Below, one piece after another: positions 17,647 to 26,947 of a stretch of 64,000 nucleotides of DNA. Numbering within the stretch: position 1 is the first letter of the stretch; each line of letters opens with the position of its first letter. The notes under the pieces are model-generated. The model saw nothing but the letters and a program-made list of their open reading frames with translations. It was not told the origin of the DNA and made no database searches. The stretch is from NCBI RefSeq assembly GCF_002240355.1, contig NZ_CP016353.1:2468501-2532500 (forward strand), in the 5' to 3' direction. The translations under genes were made by a program, and so were the position numbers. Source of the DNA: Prauserella marina (lineage in GTDB: Bacteria; Actinomycetota; Actinomycetes; Mycobacteriales; Pseudonocardiaceae).

Positions 17647-18010
17647 GGAAGAGGAAATCGGTCACGCCGACCAGACCGAGGAAGTGCCGGATGCCCGGCG
17701 GCATCGCGGAGCGCTCCTCGTCGTGCACGAGCCGTGGCGCGGTGAGGGTGATGTCCTTGCCCCTGGTGCGGATCTCGCATCCGTTCGCGGCGAGCACGTT
17801 CTTCACCCAGTCGGCGCCAGGGCCGTAGGTGAGCGCGACGACGTACCCCTCGCTCGTGCGGAACACGTTGAGCGGGATGCGATATGCCGTGCCGGATTTG
17901 CGTCCTTTGTGGGTCAGGATGGCGAATCCGGGAAGCGATCCCGCGAACGGGCCGAGCACGCGGTTGGTGACGACTTTGTTGAAGCGGGCGACGCGCTTGG
18001 GTAGTACCAC
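17630..18010 (-). CDS. Deazaflavin (F420)-dependent nitroreductase family protein
   Basis: A 126-residue split-beta-barrel protein of the Ddn/DUF385 type: MVLPKRVARFNKVVTNRVLGPFAGSLPGFAILTHKGRKSGTAYRIPLNVF, YVVALTYGPGADWVKNVLAANGCEI and a C-terminal FLFLTRKD. These motifs (HxGRKSGxxYRxPLN, YGxxxDWVKNVLA) define F420-binding reductases including the mycobacterial nitroimidazole-activating enzyme. The GTG at 18010 is chosen because GAGGAGG lies five bases upstream and this start gives the usual family N-terminus; frames starting further upstream lack a ribosome-binding site. Confidence 0.85.
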   Translation of the reverse strand: MVLPKRVARFNKVVTNRVLGPFAGSLPGFAILTHKGRKSGTAYRIPLNVFRTSEGYVVALTYGPGADWVKNVLAANGCEIRTRGKDITLTAPRLVHDEERSAMPPGIRHFLGLVGVTDFLFLTRKD

Positions 18011-18093
18011 GAGTGCCTCCTCGGAAAAATTCTTCGCGTGATGAATTACGTTCCATGGTGGCACCGCGAGCCCGCCGATGGCAAGCCGGGACG

Positions 18094-18471
18094 TCAGTGG
18101 CCCCACAGCGCGACGGCGGTGACCAGCCCTGCCGTACCGGCGCCGAACCCGGCGAACACCGTGATCACGACATTCGCGATGGCATAGAGCCGGGCCCGGT
18201 CGGCCAGCAGCCGGACCGTTTCGTACCCGAACGTCGAGAACGTGGTGAGCGATCCGCACAACCCGACACCGACGAGCGCCTGCACCGCATCCGGTCGGCC
18301 ACCGGCGAGCGCCCAGCCCGCCAGCACGCCGAGCACCGCCGAACCGGCCACGTTGACCGTCAGCGTGCCCCACGGAAACGCCGAATCGTGGCGGCGCTGC
18401 ACCCCGCGATCGACGAGGAACCGCAGCACCGCGCCCACCGCGCCGCCCAGCACGATCAGCAGCGCCGTCAT
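18094..18471 (-). CDS. crcB: Fluoride exporter CrcB/Fluc (subunit 2)
   Basis: A 125-residue membrane protein with four helices. Fluc hallmarks are present: GGAVGAVLRFLVDR, FPWGTLTVNVAGSAVLGVLAG with the pore Asn, and GLCGSLTTFSTFGYET with the Phe-box and Na+-site TTFSTF. Fluc channels export fluoride as dual-topology dimers; actinobacteria often carry two paralogues. It is the last of three overlapping genes, starting within the stop of the DUF190 gene. Confidence 0.92.
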   Translation of the reverse strand: MTALLIVLGGAVGAVLRFLVDRGVQRRHDSAFPWGTLTVNVAGSAVLGVLAGWALAGGRPDAVQALVGVGLCGSLTTFSTFGYETVRLLADRARLYAIANVVITVFAGFGAGTAGLVTAVALWGH

Positions 18472-18809
18472 CACTCCCGCCTGCCGACGTAGCGGATCAC
18501 GTCCACCTCGTCGAGTGTCACGAGTCCTTCGCCGATCAGCTCGTCGAGCTGGGGCAGGAACTCTCGTACGCGGTCGGGTTCGTCGACGATGACCACCACG
18601 ACGGGAAGGTCCTCCGACAGCGAGAGCAACCGGGTCGTGTGGATCAGCGAACTCGCGCCGTAGCCTTCGATGCCGCGTAGCACCGAAGCTCCAGCGAGCC
18701 CGGCGTCCCTCGCCCTGCGCACGATCTCGTGATAGAGCGGAGCGTGCTGCCACGTGTCGTCCTCGCCCAAGTACACCGTCACCCGCAGCGCGCGGCCTGA
18801 CAAGCGCAT
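18471..18809 (-). CDS. DUF190 family protein between two crcB genes
   Basis: A 112-residue soluble PII-like protein. It starts [20 protein letters not shown] and continues with [29 protein letters not shown], matching DUF190, and [33 protein letters not shown]190 genes commonly accompany crcB, and the fold resembles PII signal proteins, so a regulatory role in fluoride export is plausible but unproven. Both ends overlap the flanking crcB genes, so all three are one translationally coupled operon. Confidence 0.88.
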   Translation of the reverse strand: MRLSGRALRVTVYLGEDDTWQHAPLYHEIVRRARDAGLAGASVLRGIEGYGASSLIHTTRLLSLSEDLPVVVVIVDEPDRVREFLPQLDELIGEGLVTLDEVDVIRYVGRRE

Positions 18810-19270
18810 CACACACCTCCGTGCTGGTTCTCGGTTTCTCGCCGGACCATGGATCGCCTGCCGAAGCCGTGCAGCACCCTTCGGGTTAGCAGCATTGAAG
18901 CCACGACGGCAACGAGCGAGGCGGCGACGCTGGCCAGCGCGTAGGCGATGGCGATTCCGGCGTTTCCGGCCATCACCGACTCGATGGCGTCGACGACGCA
19001 GGTGGAGAACGTGGTGAAACCGCCGAGGACGCCGATCCCGAGAAAGGGCCGCAGCAGCCGGTGCGGTCTCGCGGAGTCGGTGATGACCACCATCAGCGCG
19101 CCGATCAGCAGGCAGCCGGTGATGTTGGTCAGCAGGGTCGCCACCGCGAAGCCGCCTTCCGGATGCGGAATGGCCTCGGCGAGACCGTATCTCGCGAGGC
19201 TGCCGAGCCCGCCGCCGACCGCGACCACGAGCAGCACGTCCCAGTGCGCGCCGCGTGTCATGTCCTCCAT
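18809..19270 (-). CDS. crcB: Fluoride exporter CrcB/Fluc (subunit 1)
   Basis: A 153-residue four-helix membrane protein with Fluc motifs [38 protein letters not shown] and [18 protein letters not shown], plus a basic C-terminal tail ([20 protein letters not shown]). It probably pairs with the 125-residue paralogue as a heterodimeric or two-homodimer system. It is the first gene of the operon and lies only 35 bp from the divergent aconitase gene, which leaves no room for a fluoride riboswitch. An in-frame ATG three codons in (MTRGAH) is an alternative start. Confidence 0.92.
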   Translation of the reverse strand: MEDMTRGAHWDVLLVVAVGGGLGSLARYGLAEAIPHPEGGFAVATLLTNITGCLLIGALMVVITDSARPHRLLRPFLGIGVLGGFTTFSTCVVDAIESVMAGNAGIAIAYALASVAASLVAVVASMLLTRRVLHGFGRRSMVRRETENQHGGV

Positions 19271-19305
19271 GATTGCTCACGCGTGCCCGTGGGTAATCCG
19301 CAGCC

Positions 19306-21273
19306 ATGCCACGGACCGTCGCACAACACCTGATCGCGGACCATCTCGTGAGTGGTGACCTGCGGCCGGGAACCGAGATCGGACTGCGCATCGACCAGAC
19401 CTTGACCCAGGACGCCACCGGAACCCTCGTCATGCAGGAACTGGAGGCGATGGGGCTGGACCGGGCGCGGACCGAGGTCAGCGTCCAGTACGTCGATCAC
19501 AACCTGTTGCAGGCAGACGAGAAGAACGCGGAGGACCACGAGTTCCTGCGTTCCGCCTGCCGCCGTTACGGGCTGTGGTTCTCCAAGCCGGGCAACGGTG
19601 TCTCGCACCCGACGCACATGCAGCGATTCGGGATTCCCGGCAAGAGCATGGTCGGCTCCGATTCGCACACCTGTGCCGCCGGATCGCTCGGCATGCTCGC
19701 GATGGGGGTCGGCGGGCTGGAGGCCGCGCTGGCGATCGCGGGTGAACCGGTGTACGTCAGGATGCCCGAGATCTGGGGCGTCCGGCTGACCGGCGAACTA
19801 CCCCCGTGGGTGTCGGCCAAGGACGTCGTGCTGGAGATGTTGCGCAGGCACGGAGTGAAGGGCGGGCTCAACCGCATCATCGAGTATCACGGCCCCGGCG
19901 TGGCGACCCTGACCGCGATGGACCGGCACGTGATCGCCAACATGGGTGCCGAACTGGGCGCCACCACCACGGTTTTTCCCTCCGACGGCGCGGTGGCCGC
20001 GTTTCTCGAAGCAGAGGGAAGGGCGGGCGATTTCGTCGAGATCGTTGCCGACGAGGGCGCCGTATTCGACGTGGAGGACCACATTGAACTGTCCGCTGTG
20101 GAGCCGCTGATCGCGATGCCGTCCGCTCCGGACAACGTCGTCCTGGTGAGCGAGGTCGCCGGAACCGGCATCTCCCAGGTGGTGATCGGTTCCTCGGCCA
20201 ACCCCGGACTGCGGGATTTCGCGATCGCGGGCCGGATCGTGCGGGGGCGGCAGACCAGCGACGCGGTGAGCTTCGACGTCAACCCCTCGTCGCGGGAGAT
20301 CTTCGCCGACCTGACGAAGCTGGGCGTGACGTTCGACCTCATCTCGGCGGGGGCGCGGATCCACCAGGCCGGCTGCATGGGCTGTATCGGCATGGGCCAG
20401 GCTCCGGCGCAGGGAAGCAACTCGCTGCGCACGTTTCCGCGCAACTTCCCCGGCCGGTCCGGTACCGCGGAGGATTCGGTGTGGTTGTGCTCGCCGGAGA
20501 CGGCGGCGGCCTCCGCGCTGACCGGCGTCATCACCGATCCGCGTGACTTCGCCGAGCGCTCCGGTCTGGAATGGACCGGCCTCGGGCTGCCGTCGAAGGC
20601 GACGATCAACACCGACATGCTAGTCCCGCCGCTTCCGCCGGACGAGGCGAAAGCCACGCAGCTGGTGAAGGGCCCCAACATCTCGTCGCTGCCCGAATTC
20701 CCGCCGCTTCCGGGTGAGCTGAGGGGACCTGTGTTGCTGAAACTCGGCGACAACGTCTCGACCGACGAGATCTCCCCCGCGGGGGCGCGGGCGCTGCCGT
20801 TCCGCTCCAACGTCCCGAAGCTCGCCGACTTCACCTTCACCCGGATCGACGAGACTTACCCTCGCCGGGCCCGCGAGAACGGCGAGGAAGGACATTTCGT
20901 CGTGGCGGGCGACAACTACGGGCAGGGCTCGTCACGGGAGCACGCCGCGATCACCCCGCGTCACCTCGGCCTGCGTGCCGTGCTCGCCAAGTCCTACGCG
21001 CGGATCCACTGGCAGAACCTCGCCAACTTCGGCATCCTCGCGCTGGAATTCACCGACCCGGCCGACTACGACCGCATCGAGCGCGAAGCCGTGCTCGTGC
21101 TGCGCGATCCGCGCGGCCAGCTCGCGGGCGGCACGGAGATCACCGTGCACAACGAGACGCGCGACGAGGACTACCGGCTACTGCACCGGCTTTCCGGACG
21201 GCAGGTGGAGGCGGTGCTCGCCGGAGGGCGCATCCCGCTGCTGGCGAGGGCGGGGCGGCGCACCGGCGGCTGA
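19306..21273 (+). CDS. Aconitate hydratase (650-residue type)
   Basis: A 655-residue aconitase of the shorter Aquifex/mitochondrial-like class. It begins [22 protein letters not shown]; the cluster-binding Cys residues appear in [10 protein letters not shown] (first ligand) and [15 protein letters not shown] (the pair). The swivel domain has [33 protein letters not shown] with the substrate-binding Ser/Arg, and [17 protein letters not shown]. It interconverts citrate and isocitrate through a [4Fe-4S] cluster. This enzyme is distinct in length from the 930-residue AcnA usual for actinobacteria, so it may be a second aconitase or act on a related substrate. Confidence 0.88.
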   Translation: MPRTVAQHLIADHLVSGDLRPGTEIGLRIDQTLTQDATGTLVMQELEAMGLDRARTEVSVQYVDHNLLQADEKNAEDHEFLRSACRRYGLWFSKPGNGVSHPTHMQRFGIPGKSMVGSDSHTCAAGSLGMLAMGVGGLEAALAIAGEPVYVRMPEIWGVRLTGELPPWVSAKDVVLEMLRRHGVKGGLNRIIEYHGPGVATLTAMDRHVIANMGAELGATTTVFPSDGAVAAFLEAEGRAGDFVEIVADEGAVFDVEDHIELSAVEPLIAMPSAPDNVVLVSEVAGTGISQVVIGSSANPGLRDFAIAGRIVRGRQTSDAVSFDVNPSSREIFADLTKLGVTFDLISAGARIHQAGCMGCIGMGQAPAQGSNSLRTFPRNFPGRSGTAEDSVWLCSPETAAASALTGVITDPRDFAERSGLEWTGLGLPSKATINTDMLVPPLPPDEAKATQLVKGPNISSLPEFPPLPGELRGPVLLKLGDNVSTDEISPAGARALPFRSNVPKLADFTFTRIDETYPRRARENGEEGHFVVAGDNYGQGSSREHAAITPRHLGLRAVLAKSYARIHWQNLANFGILALEFTDPADYDRIEREAVLVLRDPRGQLAGGTEITVHNETRDEDYRLLHRLSGRQVEAVLAGGRIPLLARAGRRTGG

Positions 21274-21291
21274 CGCCCCGGGGCCGCGCGG

Positions 21292-22908
21292 TCACCCCGT
21301 CTCCGTCAGCGCGCCTCCTGCCAGCCGCAACCAGCGGCCCACCCCGATCTCGGAAAGGAACACGTCGTCGTGGCTCACCACGACGAACGCGCCACGGTAG
21401 GCGTTGAGCGCGCTGGTCAACTGAGCCGTGCTCGCGAGATCGAGGTTGTTCGTCGGTTCGTCGAGCAACAGCAAGTGCGGTGCGGGTTCCGCGCACAGCA
21501 CGCACAATAGCGTCGCGCGCAGCCGTTCTCCGCCGGAGAGCGAGCCAAACGGAATGTCGGCGCGGTCTCCGGTGAACAGGAATCGGGCCAGCAGGTGCAT
21601 GGTGTCCGAAGCCGAGCGCTCCGGCGCGAACGCGCGCAGGTTGTCCGCCGTCGACCGAAGGGGATCCAGCAGGTCCAGCCGCTGTGACAGATAGGCGATC
21701 CTGCCCTCGGCCCTGGTCATGACGCCGTGCTCCGGTACGAGGTCACCGCTGAGGACCCGGAGCAGCGTCGACTTTCCCGCGCCGTTGTCGCCGGTGAGGG
21801 CGATGCGCTCGGGGCCGCGGACGGCGAGATTCAGACCCTCGTCCGCGAACAGCGCGCGGCCGTCGTGGCGTACCCGGATGTGCTCGCCGAGGAACACCGT
21901 CCTGCCCGAGGGCACCGTGGTGTCCGGAAGGGACAGCGCGATCGTCTTGTCGTCACGCAAGGTCCTCGCCGCCTCGTCGAGTTTCGCCTTCGCCGACTCC
22001 ACCCGTTTGCCGTGCGTGTCATCGGCCTTCGCCGCGGTCTCCTGCGCCCTGCGCTTGTGCATGCCCTGGACGATCTTCGGCAGATCGGTGTTGGTGCGGG
22101 CGCCCGTGCTCGCCCTGCGGGCCGCCCGCTCGCGCGCCTGCTGCCGTTCCCGCTTCTCTCGTTTCAGGTCTTGTTCGGCGTTGCGGATGTTCCGCTCGGC
22201 CACCTCGCGTTCCGAGCGCAGCACCGCCTCGTAGGCCGAGAAGTTGCCTCCGTACAGGTTGAGCGTTTCCTCGTCGAGTTCGGCGATCTGGTCCATCAGG
22301 TCGAGCAGCGCCCTGTCGTGCGACACCAGCAGCAAGGTGCCCTTCCACTCGGCGACCACCGCGTGCAGGCGCCGCCGCGCCGCGCGGTCGAGGTTGTTGC
22401 TCGGCTCGTCGAGCAACAGTACGTCGGGCTGTTTCAGCAGCTGCGCGGCGAGACCGAGCGTGACGACCTGGCCACCGCTGAGCGTGCCGAGGCGCCGGTC
22501 GAGCGTGACGTCATCGAGGCCGACCCTGGCGAGCTGCGCGATGGCGCGTTCCTCGATGTCCCAGTCGGAGCCGATGGTCGTGAAGTGCCGCTCGCTCGTG
22601 TCGCCCCGCTCGATCGCCGCCAGTGCGTGGACGACCGGAGCGATCTCCAGTACGTCGGCGACGGTCGGTTCGCCCGACAACGGCAGCGTCTGCCGAAGGT
22701 AGCCGAGGACCCCCTCCACCGACATCGAACCACGCCGTGGCCGGTACTCACCGGCGATCAGTTTCAACAGGGTGCTCTTGCCCGCGCCGTTGGGGCCGAC
22801 GAGGCCGGTGCGGCCCTCACCGATGGTGAAGCTCAGATCCTCGAAGACGGGGGTGCCGTCCGGCCAGGAAAAGGACAGATTCGTGCCGATGATGGCGGTT
22901 TTGGACAT
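21292..22908 (-). CDS. ABC-F ribosomal protection-type ATPase
   Basis: A 538-residue soluble twin-cassette protein. Cassette 1: Walker A GPNGAGKST, signature LSGGQVVT, Walker B LLLDEPSNNLD. Cassette 2: Walker A GDNGAGKST, signature LSGGERLR, Walker B LLLDEPTNNLD. The linker (about residues 225-310) is long, Arg/Lys/Glu-rich and helical (EQDLKREKRERQQARERAARRAS), as in antibiotic-resistance ABC-F proteins such as those protecting against macrolides, lincosamides or pleuromutilins. The ATG at 22908 (MSKTAIIGTNLSFSWPDGT) is chosen; the in-frame extension to 23010 falls in the structured leader. The promoter and leader described next suggest drug-responsive attenuation. Confidence 0.9.
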   Translation of the reverse strand: MSKTAIIGTNLSFSWPDGTPVFEDLSFTIGEGRTGLVGPNGAGKSTLLKLIAGEYRPRRGSMSVEGVLGYLRQTLPLSGEPTVADVLEIAPVVHALAAIERGDTSERHFTTIGSDWDIEERAIAQLARVGLDDVTLDRRLGTLSGGQVVTLGLAAQLLKQPDVLLLDEPSNNLDRAARRRLHAVVAEWKGTLLLVSHDRALLDLMDQIAELDEETLNLYGGNFSAYEAVLRSEREVAERNIRNAEQDLKREKRERQQARERAARRASTGARTNTDLPKIVQGMHKRRAQETAAKADDTHGKRVESAKAKLDEAARTLRDDKTIALSLPDTTVPSGRTVFLGEHIRVRHDGRALFADEGLNLAVRGPERIALTGDNGAGKSTLLRVLSGDLVPEHGVMTRAEGRIAYLSQRLDLLDPLRSTADNLRAFAPERSASDTMHLLARFLFTGDRADIPFGSLSGGERLRATLLCVLCAEPAPHLLLLDEPTNNLDLASTAQLTSALNAYRGAFVVVSHDDVFLSEIGVGRWLRLAGGALTETG

Positions 22909-23055
22909 GTGAGAGCTTTCGTGCGCGCGGTGGGCACGGTGTGGCCCACGAGGGCGAAAAGGGGGAGTGGACGGCAACGACTCGTAGCGGTGCCGTCGTG
23001 TCGAGGGCACCGCTGGTCGAGATCCGGATCACCCGGAGATGTCGTCCTCAGCCAG
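22909..23055 (-). promoter_or_regulatory. Structured 5' leader of ABC-F gene, candidate attenuator
   Basis: Between the predicted transcription start and the ATG is a roughly 147-nt leader. It contains a perfect 9-bp stem, AGCGGTGCC/GGCACCGCT, with an 11-nt loop (22986-23014), and a second stem GTGGGC/GCCCAC close to the start codon. A GTG-initiated frame that begins at 23032 runs through both stems into the ABC-F gene in another frame. Many resistance ABC-F genes are controlled by ribosome-mediated attenuation in such leaders. That mechanism here is inference. Confidence 0.5.
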
Positions 23056-23062
23056 CATGGGC

Positions 23063-23091
23063 CGATTACTCCCTGAGACTCTCTGTGTCAA
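23063..23091 (-). promoter_or_regulatory. Sigma-70 type promoter for ABC-F gene
   Basis: On the minus strand TTGACA (23091-23086) is followed after exactly 17 bases by TAATCG (23068-23063). The -35 is a full consensus match; the -10 fits TANNNT poorly at its last base. The spacing and position upstream of the structured leader make it the likely promoter. Confidence 0.6.
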
Positions 23092-23619
23092 ACCGTGCGC
23101 CCTCGACGATACCAGTCGGCCCAGAGCTGGTGCGGCCTGCGCGCCGGGAGTCCCTTTCGGCGCCGGAACATCGCAAGTCAATGGTTGAACCTAAGTGGCG
23201 GTTGGATGCGTGTCAAGACGCTGATCGCGCTGCCGTCGCGGAGCGTATTCGGTGTGGTTGAGCAGAAAACGATGACGTTCAGGCCGGACTCCGGCACGGC
23301 GTTGACACGCCGACACGACCGTGTTCCAATCCATAGGTCCAGCCTTTGAAACATTGAGCGTGTCGTGCCGCCGCGAGCAAGCTCTGTTTTTCTCGTTGCG
23401 GGAAACCGATTCGGCGAGCCGGTCCGGTCGCCGGAACACAACGACGTACTTCCGAAAACGGTCCGCACGGGCGCGGGCCGCATGCCGTCACGAGCCTTTC
23501 GCACCCGGTGATGACAGGAGGTCGGTTTCTCCGAAGCGGCTCGGCGACGGCGCTTCATCCCGGTGACCGTTCTCCACGCGAGGATCGTCACCGCGTCAGG
23601 GACCTGAAAGGCATTGCCA
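23092..23619. other. Intergenic regulatory region before the TRAP operon
   Basis: No convincing gene is seen in this divergent region between the ABC-F promoter and dctP. It is less GC-rich than its surroundings and holds the GTCAATGGTTG motif (23177), a TTGACA hexamer (23302-23307) with a possible TCCAAT after 17 bases (23325-23330), and a GAAAGG ribosome-binding site before dctP. The short frames here lack codon bias or ribosome-binding sites. Confidence 0.5.
23177..23191. promoter_or_regulatory. Candidate GntR operator upstream of TRAP operon
   Basis: GTCAATGGTTGAACC. The first 11 bases recur exactly, in inverse orientation, at 26875-26885 before the oxygenase operon, and with one change at 37147-37157 before the GntR gene. 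The GGTTGAACC core is a palindrome, as expected for a dimeric FadR-type regulator. Confidence 0.55.
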
Positions 23620-24825
23620 ATGAAGTCGATTGTCGGACCGTCCCGTCCTGTTACCGCGATCGCGGCGATCATGTGCTGCGTTCTCGTCTTCTCCGGCTGC
23701 GCGGGCGGTCACCGGATCACGGGTGACAGCCTCGCCGAGCTGCGGCCAGTGACCCTGCGGGTCGCCAACTTCACGGCCGCCTCCGCCGACGGGCCGTTCA
23801 ACGCGTTCGCCGCCGAGGTCGAACGCCGGACCGGCGGAAAGATCACTTTCGAATCGTATTGGGGTGGAAGCCTGCTCACCTCCGAGGAGATGGCGCAGGG
23901 AGTACGCGGCGGGATCGCCGACATCGGCATGTTCGGTCCCGAGAAATACCCTTCGGAATATCCGATGAGCAACTGGCTCACCCACCTCAACTCGCTGGTG
24001 GAGCCACGCGACCCACTCGGCCTGATGCAGGGATTCGCCGCGATCACGGAATTCGTGCTCACCGACGAGGTGCTCACCGAATACTTCCGCGAACGCGACC
24101 TCAAGATCCTCTTCACCTACACGCCGATCACGAACTATCACCTCGCCTGCAAGACGCCGGTGCGCACGCTGGAGGAAGCCCGGGGCAAACGAGTCCGCAG
24201 TGGAGGGACGTTCACCGACGGCGACATCGAGGCCATGGGGATGGTTCCGGTGAACCTCCCCACCGGCGACATCTACGAATCGTTGCAGCGCGGCGTGATC
24301 GACTGCACCGTCGCCATGCCGAAGTTCATGGTCGCCTACGGCATTGCCGAGGTCGCCAAGCACTACACCGAGGTCTCCATCACGGGCTATTCGCAGTACC
24401 AGGTGATGAACCTCGGCGTGTGGGAGAGCCTGCCACCCGACGCGCAGCGGGCGATCACCGATTCACTCGGAACCTGGTACGAACACCTGCTGACCGAGGA
24501 GGGAATCGGCTACCAGCGCGAGTTGTACGCCGAGGCCCCCGCGAAATACGGCGTGCGGTTCCATCAACCGGCGCCGGACATGGTCGAGGCGGTCAGAACC
24601 GAGCAGGCCGCCGCCGTCGCGGAGCTTCCCTCGGTGGCGCCGGAAGGACTTGCCGACCCGCACGCGGCGATCGAGCGTTACCGCGCGGTGCTGGACGACT
24701 GGAAGGCCCGGCTCATCGCGATGGGCTACGCCGACCCCGCGCTGTCCGATCCGGACGCCGAGATCGACCTCGGCCCCTATCTCACCGAGGTCGAGCGCAC
24801 CGTTTTCGACCGCTACCTCCGTTAG
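23620..24825 (+). CDS. dctP: TRAP transporter substrate-binding lipoprotein, DctP family
   Basis: A 401-residue extracytoplasmic binding protein. The signal ends in a lipobox (VLVFSGCAGG), so it is anchored to the membrane. The DctP fold shows in LRVANFTAASADGPFNAFAAEVERRTGGKITFESYWGGSLL, GIADIGMFGPEKYPSEYPM, EEARGKRVRSGGTFTDGDIEAMGMVPVNLPTGDIYESLQRGVIDC and YSQYQVMNLGVWESLPPD. The Arg in GKRVRSGG corresponds to the Arg that binds ligand carboxylates. The ATG at 23620 follows GAAAGG; a TTG six bases earlier is less likely. It heads a dctPQM operon beside aromatic-ring degradation genes, so an aromatic carboxylate is the likely ligand, by context. Confidence 0.9.
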   Translation: MKSIVGPSRPVTAIAAIMCCVLVFSGCAGGHRITGDSLAELRPVTLRVANFTAASADGPFNAFAAEVERRTGGKITFESYWGGSLLTSEEMAQGVRGGIADIGMFGPEKYPSEYPMSNWLTHLNSLVEPRDPLGLMQGFAAITEFVLTDEVLTEYFRERDLKILFTYTPITNYHLACKTPVRTLEEARGKRVRSGGTFTDGDIEAMGMVPVNLPTGDIYESLQRGVIDCTVAMPKFMVAYGIAEVAKHYTEVSITGYSQYQVMNLGVWESLPPDAQRAITDSLGTWYEHLLTEEGIGYQRELYAEAPAKYGVRFHQPAPDMVEAVRTEQAAAVAELPSVAPEGLADPHAAIERYRAVLDDWKARLIAMGYADPALSDPDAEIDLGPYLTEVERTVFDRYLR

Positions 24826-24835
24826 GGCGGGTCTG

Positions 24836-25405
24836 ATGACAACAGCTGAGGAGAATCAGGTGGACACTCCTGCTTCCACCTCCGCGCCACCGGCGGCGAA
24901 GAGCCGGCGCGCGCTGCGATGGACTCTCACCGGTTGCGCCACCGCCGCCGGAGGCATGTCGCTGTTCATGGCACTGCACATCGGGGCCGACGTCACCGCA
25001 CGCAACATCGGCGGAGGACCGCTTCCCGTCACCTTGGAGATCACCCAGAACTGGTCGATGGTCCTGATCGTCATGCTCGCGATGGGCTACGCGGAGCTGA
25101 CTGGCGAACACATCAGGGCGACCGTGTTCAGCGGGCGGCTTTCGCCTGCGGGCAAACGAAAATCCGAGCTCATGGTCAAGGTGGTCGCGTTCGCCGTCGT
25201 GGTCGTGCTGACCTATTACTCGATCTTGTCAGCGGTGTTCTCGGTCGAGGTCGGGCAGGTCGCCGTCGGCGCGGTCCCCATTCCGGTGTGGCCGGTCAAA
25301 ATCCTGCTCGTACTTGGCTTCGTGTTGTTCGCACTGCAACTGCTCGTATCCATTGTCGATCTGCTGACCAAGCGACAGGGGAACACCGATGACCCGGACC
25401 GTTGA
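24836..25405 (+). CDS. dctQ: TRAP transporter small permease, DctQ family
   Basis: A 189-residue membrane protein with four helices, about residues 40-60, 75-95, 115-140 and 155-175, and a long polar N-terminus (EENQVDTPASTSAPPAAKSRR). DctQ features include NWSMVLIVMLAMGYAELTGEHIRATVF and the terminal VDLLTKRQG. It pairs with DctM to form the sodium-driven secondary transporter. The start is the ATG at 24836, 10 bp after the dctP stop; its end overlaps dctM by 17 bp. Confidence 0.85.
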   Translation: MTTAEENQVDTPASTSAPPAAKSRRALRWTLTGCATAAGGMSLFMALHIGADVTARNIGGGPLPVTLEITQNWSMVLIVMLAMGYAELTGEHIRATVFSGRLSPAGKRKSELMVKVVAFAVVVVLTYYSILSAVFSVEVGQVAVGAVPIPVWPVKILLVLGFVLFALQLLVSIVDLLTKRQGNTDDPDR

Positions 25406-26858
25406 TCCCGTCGCGGCCAAGAAGCCGGGGACCGTACTGGATTCCGCCTACTGGGCGGTGGCCGCGCTCGCCGCGGTGACCGGCCTGCTGCTCGTCGTCG
25501 TGCCGGCCTGGCCGGCTCAACTCGCCGGATTCGCCGTCGTCGTGATCGCGATCCTGATGCTGATACTGGGAATCCACGTCGGCATCGCGATGATGAGCGC
25601 GGGCGCGCTCGGCATGTGGAATCTCGCCGGGGCCGACGCCGTCGCCGTGACGTTCGAGGACGTCGCGTTCAGCGAGTCGGCGAGCTGGAGTCTTTCGGTC
25701 GTCCCGCTGTTCGTGCTCATGGGTGTCGCGATGGGACGGTTCAACCTGACGGGCAAGTTGTTCTCCGCCGCGGAACACTGGTTCGGCAGGGTACCGGGCG
25801 GACTCGCGGTGTCGACGAACCTCGCCGGTGCCGGGCTCGCCGCGGCAAGCGGAAGTTCGATCGCGATCTCCTATGCCCTCGGCAGGACGACCATCCCGGA
25901 GATGCTGCGCGCCGGGTACAAACCCTCACTGGCGACCGGCGTCGTCGCCGCGTCGGGCTCGCTGGGCATGCTCATCCCGCCCAGTGTCGTGCTGGTCATC
26001 TACTCCAGCGTCACGCAGACGCCCGTCGGCCCGCAGTTGCTGGCCGCGCTCGTGCCGGGAATTCTGATGGCGGTCGGTTACACCGTCATGATCATGATTC
26101 GCTGCGCGCTCGATCCCTCGCTCGGGCCTCGCTCCGAGCGCGAGTTCGGCTGGCGCGAGCGGTTCGCGTCCCTGCGCAACGTCGTGCCCGTCGTGCTGAT
26201 CCTGCTGGTGATCATCGGCGGCATGTACTCGGGGTTGTTTACGCCGACCGAGGCCGGTGCGTTCGGGGCGCTGGCGGCGATCGTGCTCGGCTGGTTGTTC
26301 GGTGGAAACCGGAAAGCGCGGCATTTCGCCACGACCATGCTCGTCTCGTTCAGGGAGACCGCCTCGGGTGTGGCCTCGATCTTCCTGCTGTTGATGGGTG
26401 TTCACGTACTCACGAGAGCGGTGACGCTCAGCGGAATCGCGGACGCGCTGACCGAGGGCATCGTGTCGCTGGGGTTGTCGAGGATCGGCTTTCTGCTGCT
26501 GCTCGTCGTCGCGTTCTTGATCCTCGGCATGTTCATGGACGGGCTGGCGATCATCTTTCTCACGGTTCCGATCCTGATGCCGGTACTGGAAAGTTTCGAC
26601 ATCGATCTGATGTGGTTCGGGGTCTTCATCGTGATCCTCGTCGAGCTGGCGATGATCACGCCGCCGATCGGAGTGCTGAGCTACATCGTCCATCGCATCA
26701 GCCAGAATCCCGACGTCAATCTGGGTACCGAGGTGCGGCTTTCCGATGTGTTCAAGGGAATCGTGTGGTTCGTGGCCGTCGGCGCGATCCTGTTGCTCGC
26801 GCTGATCTTCTTCCCAGACCTCGCGTTGTGGCTGCCAGGAAACTCCTCCGCTCAATGA
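25389..26858 (+). CDS. dctM: TRAP transporter large permease, DctM family
   Basis: A 489-residue polytopic protein with about 12-13 helices. Typical DctM segments: LSVVPLFVLMGVAMGRF, LAAASGSSIAISYALGRTTIPEML, ASGSLGMLIPPSVVLVIYSSVTQ, GLFTPTEAGAFGALAAIVLGWLFGG and the C-terminal MFMDGLAIIFLTVPILMPVLESFDIDLMWFGVFIVILVELAMITPPIG. It is the sodium-coupled transport subunit. About 40 extra N-terminal residues include a helix not present in minimal DctM proteins. The stop at 26858 is followed by the promoter of the oxygenase operon. Confidence 0.92.
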   Translation: MTRTVDPVAAKKPGTVLDSAYWAVAALAAVTGLLLVVVPAWPAQLAGFAVVVIAILMLILGIHVGIAMMSAGALGMWNLAGADAVAVTFEDVAFSESASWSLSVVPLFVLMGVAMGRFNLTGKLFSAAEHWFGRVPGGLAVSTNLAGAGLAAASGSSIAISYALGRTTIPEMLRAGYKPSLATGVVAASGSLGMLIPPSVVLVIYSSVTQTPVGPQLLAALVPGILMAVGYTVMIMIRCALDPSLGPRSEREFGWRERFASLRNVVPVVLILLVIIGGMYSGLFTPTEAGAFGALAAIVLGWLFGGNRKARHFATTMLVSFRETASGVASIFLLLMGVHVLTRAVTLSGIADALTEGIVSLGLSRIGFLLLLVVAFLILGMFMDGLAIIFLTVPILMPVLESFDIDLMWFGVFIVILVELAMITPPIGVLSYIVHRISQNPDVNLGTEVRLSDVFKGIVWFVAVGAILLLALIFFPDLALWLPGNSSAQ

Positions 26859-26874
26859 CGCGCACCCAAAGGAC

Positions 26875-26909
26875 CAACCATTGACATTCGCGGGGGACCG
26901 AGCGACGAT
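26875..26909 (+). promoter_or_regulatory. Promoter with overlapping GntR-type operator before Rieske operon
   Basis: TTGACA (26881-26886) and GACGAT (26904-26909) are 17 bases apart, a good sigma-70-like pair. The motif CAACCATTGAC (26875-26885) is the inverse of GTCAATGGTTG seen at 23177 and overlaps the -35, an ideal position for repression. AGAGGAG at 26936-26942 then serves the ATG at 26948. Confidence 0.6.
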
Positions 26910-26947
26910 GAACAAGCCAACGGCCACGGATCGTGAGAGGAGCTCCG

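Noticed and set aside
19261-19305. Fluoride riboswitch before crcB
   Set aside because: Only 35 bp separate crcB from the divergent aconitase, too little for the element, and its conserved sequence is absent.
22909-23010. N-terminal extension of the ABC-F protein to 23010
   Set aside because: The extension is low-complexity (His/Arg/Pro) and falls inside the structured leader; the ATG at 22908 gives the family N-terminus.
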